DNA from: Thermus aquaticus
GTDB taxonomy: Bacteria > Deinococcota > Deinococci > Deinococcales > Thermaceae
Length of the DNA: 33,225 nucleotides
Assembly: GCF_001280255.1 (NCBI RefSeq)
Contig: NZ_LHCI01000106.1
Location: forward strand, 257,508 to 290,732
Direction of reading: 5' to 3'
Below, piece after piece: positions 22,635 to 30,011 of the stretch (position 1 is its first letter; each line of letters starts with the position of its first letter). The notes below the pieces were generated by a model. It was not told the DNA's origin. It ran no database searches and was given only the letters and a program-made list of their open reading frames with translations. Both the position numbers and the translations under genes were made by a program.

Positions 22635-23330
22635 GTCCCCCACGTGAATGGCCGCCACGCCAAAGGTGAGGAGCTCGTAGCGCACGGAAAACCCCGCCTC
22701 CTCCATGAGGGCCTTCAGGGCCTCCGGGGGCGGGAAGGCTTCCACGCTTTCCGGCAGGTAGCGGTAGGCACTAAAGCTCCCGGAGATGAGCCCCCCCAAA
22801 AAGGGCAGAACCCGCTGGAAGTAGACCCGGTAGACCAGCCCAAAGGCCCCCTTGGGGGGCGGGGGGAACTCCAGGATCACCAGCCTCCCCCCAGGGGCGA
22901 GGACCCGGCGAAGCTCGGCCAGGGCCTTCCGGTAGTCGGCGAAGTTGCGGAAGCCGAAGGCGATGGTGACGGCGTCAAAGCTCCCGTCGGGAAAGGGAAG
23001 GGCCAGGGCGTCCGCCTCCTGGAAGGCCACGGAAAGCCCCCGGGCGCTGGCCTTTTTGCGGGCGATCTCCAGCATGGGAGGGGCGAAGTCGGCCCCCACC
23101 ACCTCCGCCTCAGGGGCGGAGGCCTTGAGGAGGAGGGCCAGGTCCCCGGTGCCTGTGGCCAGGTCCAGGATGCGCCTAGGGCCCTTCTCCAGGGCCAGGG
23201 CCACCGCCCGCCTGCGCCAGCGTAGGTCGGCCCCCAAGGAGAGGAGGCGGTTTAGGAGGTCGTAGCGGGGGGCGATCTCGGAAAACATCCGCCGCACCCG
23301 GGTGGCCTTTTCCTCAGGCGAAGCCGCCAC
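22629..23330 (-). CDS. menG: Demethylmenaquinone methyltransferase (MenG/UbiE)
   Basis: This 233-residue AdoMet-dependent methyltransferase carries out the last step of menaquinone synthesis, methylating demethylmenaquinone. Motif I is DLATGTGD, followed by the acidic loop VVGADFAPPML and the UbiE signatures FGFRNFAD and PGGRLVILEF. The frame is open to 23366, but GTG at 23330 has a consensus promoter (TTGTAC, 17 bp, TAGACT) ending 7 nt before it, and it starts the protein at the usual place. Menaquinone is the respiratory quinone in Thermus. It is divergent from the permease gene with overlapping promoters. Confidence 0.92.
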   Translation of the reverse strand: MAASPEEKATRVRRMFSEIAPRYDLLNRLLSLGADLRWRRRAVALALEKGPRRILDLATGTGDLALLLKASAPEAEVVGADFAPPMLEIARKKASARGLSVAFQEADALALPFPDGSFDAVTIAFGFRNFADYRKALAELRRVLAPGGRLVILEFPPPPKGAFGLVYRVYFQRVLPFLGGLISGSFSAYRYLPESVEAFPPPEALKALMEEAGFSVRYELLTFGVAAIHVGDL

Positions 23331-23337
23331 GAGGGGG

Positions 23338-23366
23338 AGTCTAGCATCCCCAGGGGTAGGGTACAA
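23338..23366 (-). promoter_or_regulatory. menG promoter, leaderless
   Basis: On the minus strand TTGTAC (23366-23361) and TAGACT (23343-23338) are 17 bp apart. The -10 ends 7 nt before the GTG. The -35 overlaps the -10 of the divergent permease gene. Confidence 0.7.
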
Positions 23367-23367
23367 T
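23362..23367 (+). promoter_or_regulatory. -10 element for leaderless permease mRNA
   Basis: TACAAT ends 7 nt before the GTG at 23375. It occupies the same bases as the -35 of menG on the other strand, so the two promoters should interfere. Confidence 0.6.
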
Positions 23368-23374
23368 CGGGCAC

Positions 23375-25204
23375 GTGCGAAGGGACCATAGGCGCCTCGA
23401 GGCCCTGGTGCTTCTGGGAGGGGCCCTTACCCTCCTCCTCTGGTACCTGGCCCCCTGGGCGGTGCCCCACCGGCTCTTTGGCGGCGAAGGCGTGCTCCTC
23501 AACCCCTTTGGCCACCACCTGCCCCAGGGAAGCCTGCCCCAGGGCTACCGGGATGGCTGGCTCGGCCTCGTCTTCTACCTCTCCCTGGCCTGGCTCCTCC
23601 TGAGCCTGGCCCTGCCCTGGCGGATGGGGCCTAAGGGGGCCTACCTGGCGGGAGCTTTGGGCCTCGGCCTTTTCCTCCTCGCCTACGTCCTCTTCCAAAG
23701 CAGCGTGGCCCAGGTCAACGTCGGGGCGGAAAGGCCCCTCCTCAGGCGGTACAGCCTGGGCCTGGGAAGCTACACCACCCTGGCCTATAGCCTCTACCTC
23801 CTCCTCCTGGGCCGGGTCTTCTCCCCCGGGGGGCTGGCCTTTCTGGTGCGGCGGCGGGGGGTGGTGGTTCCCCTCTTCTCCCTCCTCTTGGCCTCCCTCC
23901 TAGGGGGGGTCATCGTGGCCATCCTTAAGGAAACCCCCGGGGAGGCGGCGAGCCTCAGGGAAGGCTTCATGCTGAAGCTGGACCTCATCACCTACACTTA
24001 CCAGCTCCTCTTTAGCCCCCTGGTGAACCCCTCGGGCTTTTTGCAAAGCCTCCTTCTAGCCACCCCCCTCATCTTCACCGGGCTGGCCGTGGCCTTGGGC
24101 TTCCGGGGCGGGCTCTTCAACATCGGGGCCCCGGGGCAGCTCATCATGGGGGCCATCGCCGCCATGCTGGTGGGGGTCTACCTGCCCGGGCCCAGGTGGC
24201 TGGTCCTGCCCCTGGCCATCCTGGCCGCCGCTATGGCCGGAGGGCTCTGGGGGGCTTTGGTGGGCTGGCTCAAGGCCCGCTTCGGGGCCCACGAGGTCAT
24301 CAACACCATCATGTTCAACTACATCGCCGCCAGCGTTTTCCTCTTCCTCATCTCCGCCAACGAGTACAAGTTCTTCGGGTACACCCTTTATCTGCCCTTC
24401 AAGTACCCGGGCTATGAAGCCCGGAGCTACGAGATCCGCCCCGAGGCCCGCCTCCCCCACTGGACGGACCTGGTGGCCCCGGGAGGGGAGCTCTCCTTCG
24501 CCCTGCCCCTGGCCCTCCTCCTCGGCCTTTTAGGCTACCTGCTGGTGCGGAGAAGCCTGGGGCACCGGGTCCTGGCCGCCTTCCTCCTGGGGGCTTTGGG
24601 GTACGGGGTGGGGGGGCTTCTCCCCGGCCTCCCCGTGAGCTTCGGCCCCGACCTCACCTCGGTGCGCCTCAACGGGGCCTTCCTCATCGCCCTCCTGGCC
24701 CTCCTCTTCTTCCACCTCTACGTGTTCCGCACCGTGGGAGGGTACGAGCTCAGGGCCATGGGCCTCGCCCCCAAGGCGGCGGAGTACGGGGGGGTGATGG
24801 CCGGGCGGAAGGTGGTCCTCATCATGTTCCTGGCGGGGGCCCTGGCAGGCTTGGCCGCCACCCATTACGTGCTGGGCGGGGGGATAGACGAGTACCGCCT
24901 GAAGCAGTCCCTCCCCTACTCCGTGGGCTTTGACGGCATCGCCGTGGCCCTCATGGGGCAGAACACCCCGGTGGGTGTGGGCCTCGCCGCCTGGCTTTTC
25001 GGCATCCTCCTCACCGGGGGGCTCCAGGTGAACCTGCAGCTGGGCATCAGCCGGGAGCTGGTGGCGGTGCTCCAGGCCCTCGTGGTCCTCTTCATCGCCG
25101 CCGGGGGCTTCCTGCCCCGCTACTTCACCGACCCCCTGAGGGCGGCCGAGGTGGAGCTCAAGGAGGAGACCAGAAAACGGGAGGGCGAGGAGGTGCAAAG
25201 ATGA
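23375..25204 (+). CDS. ABC transporter permease of the BMP/nucleoside uptake type (NupP/YufP-like)
   Basis: This 609-residue integral membrane protein has about a dozen hydrophobic segments. The family signature NIGAPGQLIMGA lies in the segment beginning GLFNIGAPGQ (about 248). Relatives (BmpC, NupP, YufP) pair with a second permease to import nucleosides or, in some cases, other small molecules, using a BMP-type lipoprotein and a tandem ATPase. It is longer than the usual 330-370 residues. The extra N-terminal region (about 1-150) adds several helices and a further hydrophobic block lies near 365-435. The end overlaps the next gene by 4 nt. Confidence 0.85.
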   Translation: MRRDHRRLEALVLLGGALTLLLWYLAPWAVPHRLFGGEGVLLNPFGHHLPQGSLPQGYRDGWLGLVFYLSLAWLLLSLALPWRMGPKGAYLAGALGLGLFLLAYVLFQSSVAQVNVGAERPLLRRYSLGLGSYTTLAYSLYLLLLGRVFSPGGLAFLVRRRGVVVPLFSLLLASLLGGVIVAILKETPGEAASLREGFMLKLDLITYTYQLLFSPLVNPSGFLQSLLLATPLIFTGLAVALGFRGGLFNIGAPGQLIMGAIAAMLVGVYLPGPRWLVLPLAILAAAMAGGLWGALVGWLKARFGAHEVINTIMFNYIAASVFLFLISANEYKFFGYTLYLPFKYPGYEARSYEIRPEARLPHWTDLVAPGGELSFALPLALLLGLLGYLLVRRSLGHRVLAAFLLGALGYGVGGLLPGLPVSFGPDLTSVRLNGAFLIALLALLFFHLYVFRTVGGYELRAMGLAPKAAEYGGVMAGRKVVLIMFLAGALAGLAATHYVLGGGIDEYRLKQSLPYSVGFDGIAVALMGQNTPVGVGLAAWLFGILLTGGLQVNLQLGISRELVAVLQALVVLFIAAGGFLPRYFTDPLRAAEVELKEETRKREGEEVQR

Positions 25205-26112
25205 ACCTGGACGTGGCTTTCTGGACGGCCCTCTTCCTCTCCACCCTGCGGCAGACCACCCCCCTTCTCTTCACCGCCTTAGGGGGAATGTTCTCGGAGA
25301 GGAGCGGGGTGACCAACATCGCCCTCGAGGGCATCATCCTCTTCGGGGCCCTGACGGCGGCGGTGGTGGTGGAGCGCTTTGAGGCCGCCTTGGGCCCTGG
25401 GCCCCACCCCTGGCTCCCCTGGGTGGGGGTCCTTTCGGCCATGGGGGTGGGGGGCCTGGTGGCCGCGGTGCACGCCGTGGTCTCCATAAAGTACCGGGCG
25501 GACCAGATCATCAGCGCCACCGCCATCAACCTCCTGGCCCTGGGGGCCCCGAGCCTGGTCCTCACCTACTTCTACGGCAACGCCACCAGCTCCAAGGAGG
25601 TGGCGAACCGCCTCCCCCTCCTCCTCGGCCTCTCCCCCCTGGTCTACCTGGCCTTCCTCCTGGTGCCCGTGGCCTGGTGGGTCCTCTTCAAGACCCCTTT
25701 TGGCCTCCGCCTCCGGGCCGTGGGGGAGCACCCCGAGGCCGCCGACACCCTGGGGGTGAACGTATACCGCCTCCGCTACACCGGGGTCATCCTCTCCGGG
25801 GTGCTGGCGGGCCTGGCGGGGGCCTACCTTTCCATCGGCTTCCTCAACCAGTTCGTGCGGGGGATGTCGGCGGGGATGGGCTTCATCGCCCTAGCGGCCA
25901 TGATCTTCGGCAACTGGCACCCCCTTGGCATCCTCTTCTCCACCCTCCTCTTCGGCTTCGCTAGCGCCCTCGCCATCCAGCTCCAGGGCACGGAGATCCT
26001 GCCCGCCGTCTTGGTCCAGGCCTTCCCCTACGTGGTCACCGTGCTGGTGCTGGCGGGGTTCATCGGCAGAAGCCGTCCCCCGGGGGCGGTGGGCAAGCCC
26101 TACGAGAAGTGA
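25201..26112 (+). CDS. ABC transporter permease, partner of the preceding (NupQ/YufQ-like)
   Basis: This 303-residue membrane protein has eight or nine hydrophobic segments. Signature segments are SERSGVTNIALEGI near residue 33 and KTPFGLRLRAVGEHPEAADTLGVNV (in part) near 163-187, typical of the second permease of BMP-type nucleoside importers. GGAGG precedes the ATG, which overlaps the previous stop as ATGA. No binding protein or ATPase gene accompanies the pair here, so those parts must be encoded elsewhere. The 3' end overlaps the opposite-strand small ORF by 13 bp. Confidence 0.88.
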   Translation: MNLDVAFWTALFLSTLRQTTPLLFTALGGMFSERSGVTNIALEGIILFGALTAAVVVERFEAALGPGPHPWLPWVGVLSAMGVGGLVAAVHAVVSIKYRADQIISATAINLLALGAPSLVLTYFYGNATSSKEVANRLPLLLGLSPLVYLAFLLVPVAWWVLFKTPFGLRLRAVGEHPEAADTLGVNVYRLRYTGVILSGVLAGLAGAYLSIGFLNQFVRGMSAGMGFIALAAMIFGNWHPLGILFSTLLFGFASALAIQLQGTEILPAVLVQAFPYVVTVLVLAGFIGRSRPPGAVGKPYEK

Positions 26113-26360
26113 AGCTTCCGCAGGCGCCCGAGGCGGAAGAAGAGCCGGAGGCGGCTCCCGTCCCGGAAGGCGAGCTCCACCCCGCCCCTACCCAGGGCGA
26201 AGCCCGAAAGCCCTTCCGCCCCCTCCCCCTGGGCGAAGCGGGCGTGGCCGTCTTGCCGCAGGTAGAGGAACCCCTTCTCCAGCCACACCTGGGCCTCGGT
26301 CCCCTGGCGGTTTAGGCTCAGGCGGCGCACCCTCCGGGCCCAAACCTCGGCCTCGCTCAC
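26100..26360 (-). CDS. Small hypothetical protein, last gene of the holB operon
   Basis: I do not recognise this 86-residue protein. It has a charged N-terminal helix (SEAEVWARRVRRL) followed by alternating short strands (AQVWLEKGFLYLRQDG, VELAFRDGSRLRLFFRL) that suggest a small beta structure, and a basic end. The GTG start overlaps the flavin reductase stop (GTGA), which supports translation from the same mRNA. It ends inside the permease gene on the other strand. Confidence 0.65.
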   Translation of the reverse strand: MSEAEVWARRVRRLSLNRQGTEAQVWLEKGFLYLRQDGHARFAQGEGAEGLSGFALGRGGVELAFRDGSRLRLFFRLGRLRKLHFS

Positions 26361-26893
26361 GGCGTGAAGGCCTCCTCGGCGGGGCGGCCGTAGAGGCCCT
26401 TGCCGTAGTAGAGGAGGGAAAGGCCGGGCAAGGGCCTCCCCTTTTCGTCCAGAAGGCCCTCCTCCTCCCACACCGCCACCACCCGTCCCACGAAGAGGTC
26501 GTGGTCCCCGAAGGGCCGCACCTCCACGAGCTCCAGCTCGTAGGCGGCGTAGGCCCCCTCCAGGATGGGCACCCCAAAGTGGCCCAGGAAGTGGGGGGTT
26601 TGGCCCTTGTCCACCTCCCGGCCCGAACGGCTTCCCAGCCAGTGGATCAGGGCCCCTTGGGCGTGGGGGTGGAAGCTCGCCGAGAAGCGCCGGGCCTTTA
26701 GCAATAGCCCGTGGGTGAAGCGCTTGGGGCTGATGGAGACCCCGAAGAGGGGTGGGTCGGCGGAAAGCCCCGTGTTCCAGACCGCCGGGCAGAAGTTGAC
26801 CTTTTGCTCCAGCCTAACCCCCACCACGGCGGGGACGCCGGGGGAGTAGTGGTAGAAGGCGGGGAGGGGGCCTTGGGGCAGGTAGCTCCTCAC
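26357..26893 (-). CDS. Flavin reductase-like FMN-binding protein
   Basis: This 178-residue protein has the split-barrel flavin reductase (DIM6/NTAB, HpaC-like) fold. Family features include the strand and loop VNFCPAVWNTGLSADPPLFGVSI (in part; the FMN-phosphate region is usually followed by PP-x-hydrophobic), then a KRFTHGLL-like element, and GDHDLFVGRVVAV, the conserved GDHD/H-x-x-hydrophobic-G-x-V strand. Such proteins bind FMN and reduce it with NAD(P)H or act as flavoredoxins. The GTG start overlaps the ricT stop as GTGA. A partner oxygenase is not present in the window. Confidence 0.85.
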   Translation of the reverse strand: MRSYLPQGPLPAFYHYSPGVPAVVGVRLEQKVNFCPAVWNTGLSADPPLFGVSISPKRFTHGLLLKARRFSASFHPHAQGALIHWLGSRSGREVDKGQTPHFLGHFGVPILEGAYAAYELELVEVRPFGDHDLFVGRVVAVWEEEGLLDEKGRPLPGLSLLYYGKGLYGRPAEEAFTP

Positions 26894-27657
26894 GAGAGCT
26901 CCTCCTTGGGAACCTCCAGGCTCTTCCCGTCCTCCAAAAGCACCTCCACCGTGCCCTTCAGGGGGTTCACCTTCTGCACCTTGCCGCAGAGGCCCGCCTT
27001 GGTGCAAACCCGGGCGTTCTTTTTGGGAAGCTCGGCCAGAAGCTCCTGGTAGACGGGGTGCTCGTAGGTGAGGCAGCAGAGGAGGCGGCCGCAGGGCCCG
27101 GAGATCTTCTCCGGGGAGAGGGGAAGCCCTTGGTCCCGGGCCAGCTTGATGGAGACCTGGGCGAAGCCCTGGAGCCAGGTGGAGCAGCAGGACTCCATGC
27201 CGCAGGCCCCCAAGGCCCCCAGGTACTGGGCCTCCTCCCTGGGGCCCTCGGCCAGAAACTCCACCCGGGCCCCGTAGCGCTCCTGGAGCTCCCGGGCGAA
27301 GGCCCTTAGGTTCACCCGCTCCGCCGCGGCGTAATGGACGGTGAGGTGGCGACCCTCCAGGGTGAAGTCGCACCCCAGGACCTTGGCCGCCACCCCTTCC
27401 TCCTTGAGGCGGGCCTTGAGGTAGAAAAGGGCCTCCTCCGCCTTGGCCCTGAGCCTCGCCGCCCGGTCCAGGTCCTCCTTGCTGGCCAGGCGCACCACCT
27501 CCCCCACCTCCTTTTGCCGCCTGGGAGGGGTGCGGACCCGGCCCACCTCGAGGCCCCGGCTGGTCCGCACCACCACGTAGGCGTCCAGGGGCGGAGGCTC
27601 CCCCTGGAAGCGGAAGTAGCGGAGGACGGGGGTGCGGAAACGGACGCCCACGGTCAT
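26890..27657 (-). CDS. ricT: PSP1-domain protein RicT (YaaT)
   Basis: This 255-residue member of the PSP1/YaaT family contains the cysteine motifs GACGMESCCSTWL and GPCGRLLCCLTYE, plus a further pair in VCTKAGLCGKVQ. In Bacillus, RicT forms the Y-complex with RicA and RicF, carries Fe-S clusters and promotes mRNA maturation by RNase Y. Its partners are not in this window. A DNA-replication or cell-division link has also been suggested from its fixed position beside holB. The ATG overlaps the holB stop (ATGA). Function in Thermus is inferred from the family. Confidence 0.9.
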   Translation of the reverse strand: MTVGVRFRTPVLRYFRFQGEPPPLDAYVVVRTSRGLEVGRVRTPPRRQKEVGEVVRLASKEDLDRAARLRAKAEEALFYLKARLKEEGVAAKVLGCDFTLEGRHLTVHYAAAERVNLRAFARELQERYGARVEFLAEGPREEAQYLGALGACGMESCCSTWLQGFAQVSIKLARDQGLPLSPEKISGPCGRLLCCLTYEHPVYQELLAELPKKNARVCTKAGLCGKVQKVNPLKGTVEVLLEDGKSLEVPKEELS

Positions 27658-28463
27658 AGCTCTAAGTCTAAGGCCAGGCGGGCCAGCACGAGGTTGGGGC
27701 TCACATAGGCCTCCAGGGCCTCCCGGGCCCTATCCAAGGCCAGGAGGGCCCGGGGGCGGTTTTGGAGGAGGGCGCGGAGGAGGTAAAACCCCTCCTCCTC
27801 GGCCAAAAGCTCCTCCAAAAGGCCCAGGCGCTCCAGAGGGGGGCTTTGCAAAACCCTCCTCGCCATCTTGAGCCTTTCCTGGAAGGCCAGGGGGTCAGAA
27901 AGGGCCTTGAGGAGGCGGCCTGGGGCCCCGGCGGCGTAGGCGAGGAGGTCTGGGTCCTGGGTCAGGGCGCGCAGCCTTTCCTCGGGAACCGGACCAAAGG
28001 CCACCTCCAGGGCCCGGCTCTTCAGGGTGGGGAGGAGGGTCTCCCCGCTGGGGGCGATGAGGATGATGCGCCCGTAGCTGGGAGGCTCCTCCAGGAGCTT
28101 CAAGAGGGCGTTGGCGGCCGCCTCGGTGAGGAGGTGGGCGGCGTCCAGGATGGCCACCTTGACCCGCTCCCGGGGGTGGCTCTGGAACCAGTCAAAGAGG
28201 GGCTCCACCTCCTCGAGGCGGACCTCGGCCTCCCCCCTCAGGCCCCGCTCCTTGGGGCCGATCTCCAGGAGGTCGGGGTGGGCCTCCAGGAAGGGCGGGG
28301 GGAAGCCCCGGTTGAGGCCCAGGGCGTACCAGCGGGCTACGAGCCGCCTGCCCACCCCCTCGGGCCCCGAGAAGAGGAGGGTGGCGGTCTTGAGCCTGGG
28401 CAGAAGCTCCAGAATGGCCTCGTGGCCGATTATTCCCCAAGGGTGAGGCGGGCGTAGAGCCAC
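27654..28463 (-). CDS. holB: DNA polymerase III delta' subunit
   Basis: This 269-residue clamp-loader subunit acts with tau/gamma and delta to load the beta clamp. The AAA+ P-loop is degenerate (FSGPEGVGRR, arginine for lysine), as in other delta' proteins that do not hydrolyse ATP. The conserved segments NALLKLLEEPP and TLLPTLKSRA (sensor and SRC-like region) are present. The open frame extends to 28988, but GTG at 28463 gives MALRPPHPWGIIGHEAI, matching the Thermus protein N-terminus, with GGAGGAGG about 11 nt upstream. It overlaps the phosphoesterase gene by 34 nt and ricT by 4 nt. Confidence 0.93.
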   Translation of the reverse strand: MALRPPHPWGIIGHEAILELLPRLKTATLLFSGPEGVGRRLVARWYALGLNRGFPPPFLEAHPDLLEIGPKERGLRGEAEVRLEEVEPLFDWFQSHPRERVKVAILDAAHLLTEAAANALLKLLEEPPSYGRIILIAPSGETLLPTLKSRALEVAFGPVPEERLRALTQDPDLLAYAAGAPGRLLKALSDPLAFQERLKMARRVLQSPPLERLGLLEELLAEEEGFYLLRALLQNRPRALLALDRAREALEAYVSPNLVLARLALDLEL

Positions 28464-29152
28464 TCGGGAAACCCCTCCTCCAGTAAGCGCCTCCGGACGG
28501 CCGTCAGGTCGTAGTTCACCCGGTAAAACTCCAGGCGGTCCCCCTCCCAAAGGGCGAAGGCCGCCCCCGGAACCCCGTCCCTGGGCTGGCCCACGGAGCC
28601 GGGGTTGGCCAGGGCCCGCACCGTGGGGGGGAGGACCAGCTCCCCACCTTCGGGGAAGGCCTGGTAGCGAACCCAGGGCTTGGGCCCCTGGAGCTCCAAA
28701 AAGGCCCCCGCCAGATGGGTGTGCCCGTGAAAGGCGAGGCGGGCCTCCATGCAGCGGAAGGCCTCCCGGGCGAGAGCCAGGTCGTCCAGGTACTCCATGG
28801 GATCGCAGGGGCTCCCATGGACCAGAAGGGCCCCCTCCACCTCCTTCTGCCAGGACCAGGAGGCCATGAACTCCAGGTGCCGGGGAAGGAGGCGGGCCTT
28901 CTGCCAGGCCAGGATCTCCAGGACCACCCCCTCCACCGGCAGGCGCTCCAGGGCCAGGAGCCAGGCATCGTGGTTGCCCAAGACGCACTCCGCCCCCACC
29001 GCCATCAGCCAGTCCAGCACCCGGTCCCCGTCCGGGTAATAGCCCACCGCGTCTCCCAGGAAGAGGACCCGGTCAAAGGCCGGGGCCTTTTGCAAAAGGG
29101 CCTCCAGGGCGGGCCAGTTCCCGTGGATGTCGGAGAGGACCAGGTAGCGCAC
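28430..29152 (-). CDS. Calcineurin-like metallophosphoesterase
   Basis: This 240-residue dimetal phosphoesterase of the YfcE/MJ0936-like group has a complete set of ligands: D8 and H10 (SDIHGN), D34 (GDAVGY), N60 and H61 (GNHD), H112 (VHGSP), and H142 and H144 (FHGHTH). Such enzymes hydrolyse cyclic or simple phosphodiesters. The physiological substrate is not known. The GTG start has -10 TATTCT ending 7 nt before it, making this the first gene of the minus-strand operon. The promoter overlaps that of the divergent gene at 29176. Confidence 0.88.
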   Translation of the reverse strand: MRYLVLSDIHGNWPALEALLQKAPAFDRVLFLGDAVGYYPDGDRVLDWLMAVGAECVLGNHDAWLLALERLPVEGVVLEILAWQKARLLPRHLEFMASWSWQKEVEGALLVHGSPCDPMEYLDDLALAREAFRCMEARLAFHGHTHLAGAFLELQGPKPWVRYQAFPEGGELVLPPTVRALANPGSVGQPRDGVPGAAFALWEGDRLEFYRVNYDLTAVRRRLLEEGFPEWLYARLTLGE

Positions 29153-29159
29153 GGGGCTT

Positions 29160-29169
29160 AGAATAGCAT
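29160..29169. promoter_or_regulatory. Overlapping divergent -10 elements
   Basis: On the minus strand TATTCT (29165-29160) ends 7 nt before the phosphoesterase GTG. On the plus strand TAGCAT (29164-29169) ends 6 nt before the ATG at 29176. The two elements share two bases and the start codons are 23 bp apart. Confidence 0.5.
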
Positions 29170-29175
29170 GAGCCT

Positions 29176-29799
29176 ATGGCCTCCGAGCTCTTGGAACGCC
29201 TCTCTCAGGACCTGGAACTCCTTTCCGAACACGTGCGGGCGGCTTTGGACGAGTTCGGCACCCTTCTCGCTTACCTGGAGGGGAGGCGGGGCGGGGGCAC
29301 CGTCCTCCTCCACGCCCCCTATACCGAGGCCATCCCCGTGCTCCAGGCCCTGAACGGCCTCACCTTCCGGGGGCGGATCCTTCTGGCCCTGGACCCCTCC
29401 CCCCTCTCCCCCACCCTGGAAGAGCGCCCCCTGACGGGCCCCACCCGCTCCCCGCTGGAGCACCTCCTCGAGGTGCACCGCCCCCAGCGCCTCCTCCTGG
29501 CCTTCCCCGGGGAGGGGCTTGGGGTGCGCTTTCCCGGGGGAAAGGAGACCCAAGAGGGCTGGCGGCCTCTTTCGGCGGAAGGGGAGCCCCTCACCCTCCA
29601 CGTACAGGCCCCCACGGGCCTCACGTACAAGGAGATTAGGGCCTACGAGGCCTGGGAAAGCCCCCCCTTGCCCCTCTCCCTGCCCCAGGGGGAAGGCCCC
29701 TACCTGGGGACCGTGGGCCGGGCCCTGGGGATTCCCACCTATGGGGTGGGGATGCTAGACTTGAGGGCGAACCTGGAGGCGGTGCTGGGCCTCTGGTAA
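29176..29799 (+). CDS. Hypothetical protein, 207 residues
   Basis: I do not recognise this protein. An N-terminal helix (about 1-38, LLERLSQDLELLSEHVRAALDEFG) is amphipathic and could form a coiled coil. It is followed by alternating strands and loops (GGTVLLHAPYTEAIPVLQAL, RILLALDPSPLSP) and a GTVGRALGIPTYGVGML segment near the end. No signal peptide, membrane segment or catalytic motif stands out. Codon use and the leaderless -10 support a real gene. It is followed after 11 nt by a small membrane protein with a good ribosome binding site. Confidence 0.75.
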   Translation: MASELLERLSQDLELLSEHVRAALDEFGTLLAYLEGRRGGGTVLLHAPYTEAIPVLQALNGLTFRGRILLALDPSPLSPTLEERPLTGPTRSPLEHLLEVHRPQRLLLAFPGEGLGVRFPGGKETQEGWRPLSAEGEPLTLHVQAPTGLTYKEIRAYEAWESPPLPLSLPQGEGPYLGTVGRALGIPTYGVGMLDLRANLEAVLGLW

Positions 29800-29810
29800 G
29801 GGAGGAAGCC

Positions 29811-30011
29811 ATGGTCTATATCGCGCTGTTCGCCCTGGGAGCGGCCATTGTAACCCTGCTTTTCTACTTGATCCTGAACCCCCGGGTCCTCACCACGGAG
29901 GGGGAGACCTTTGACCTGCGCTTCGTCCTCTTCATGCTGGCGTTGATCGTCCTCTCCGCCGCCACCGTGGCCCTCATCCTCATCCTGGGCCGCATGTACC
30001 ACCTGCTTTAG
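29811..30011 (+). CDS. Small two-helix membrane protein
   Basis: This 66-residue protein has two hydrophobic segments, about residues 3-22 (YIALFALGAAIVTLLFYLIL) and 40-60 (VLFMLALIVLSAATVALIL), joined by an acidic loop (TTEGETFDLR). GGGAGGA lies 5 nt before the ATG. The function is unknown. It probably shares an mRNA with the preceding gene and overlaps the end of the opposite-strand frameshifted gene by 4 bp. Confidence 0.75.
   Translation: MVYIALFALGAAIVTLLFYLILNPRVLTTEGETFDLRFVLFMLALIVLSAATVALILILGRMYHLL

Noticed and set aside
28464-28988. Upstream extension of holB
   Set aside because: It overlaps the phosphoesterase gene in another frame and has low-complexity shadow composition; the GTG at 28463 matches the known delta' N-terminus.
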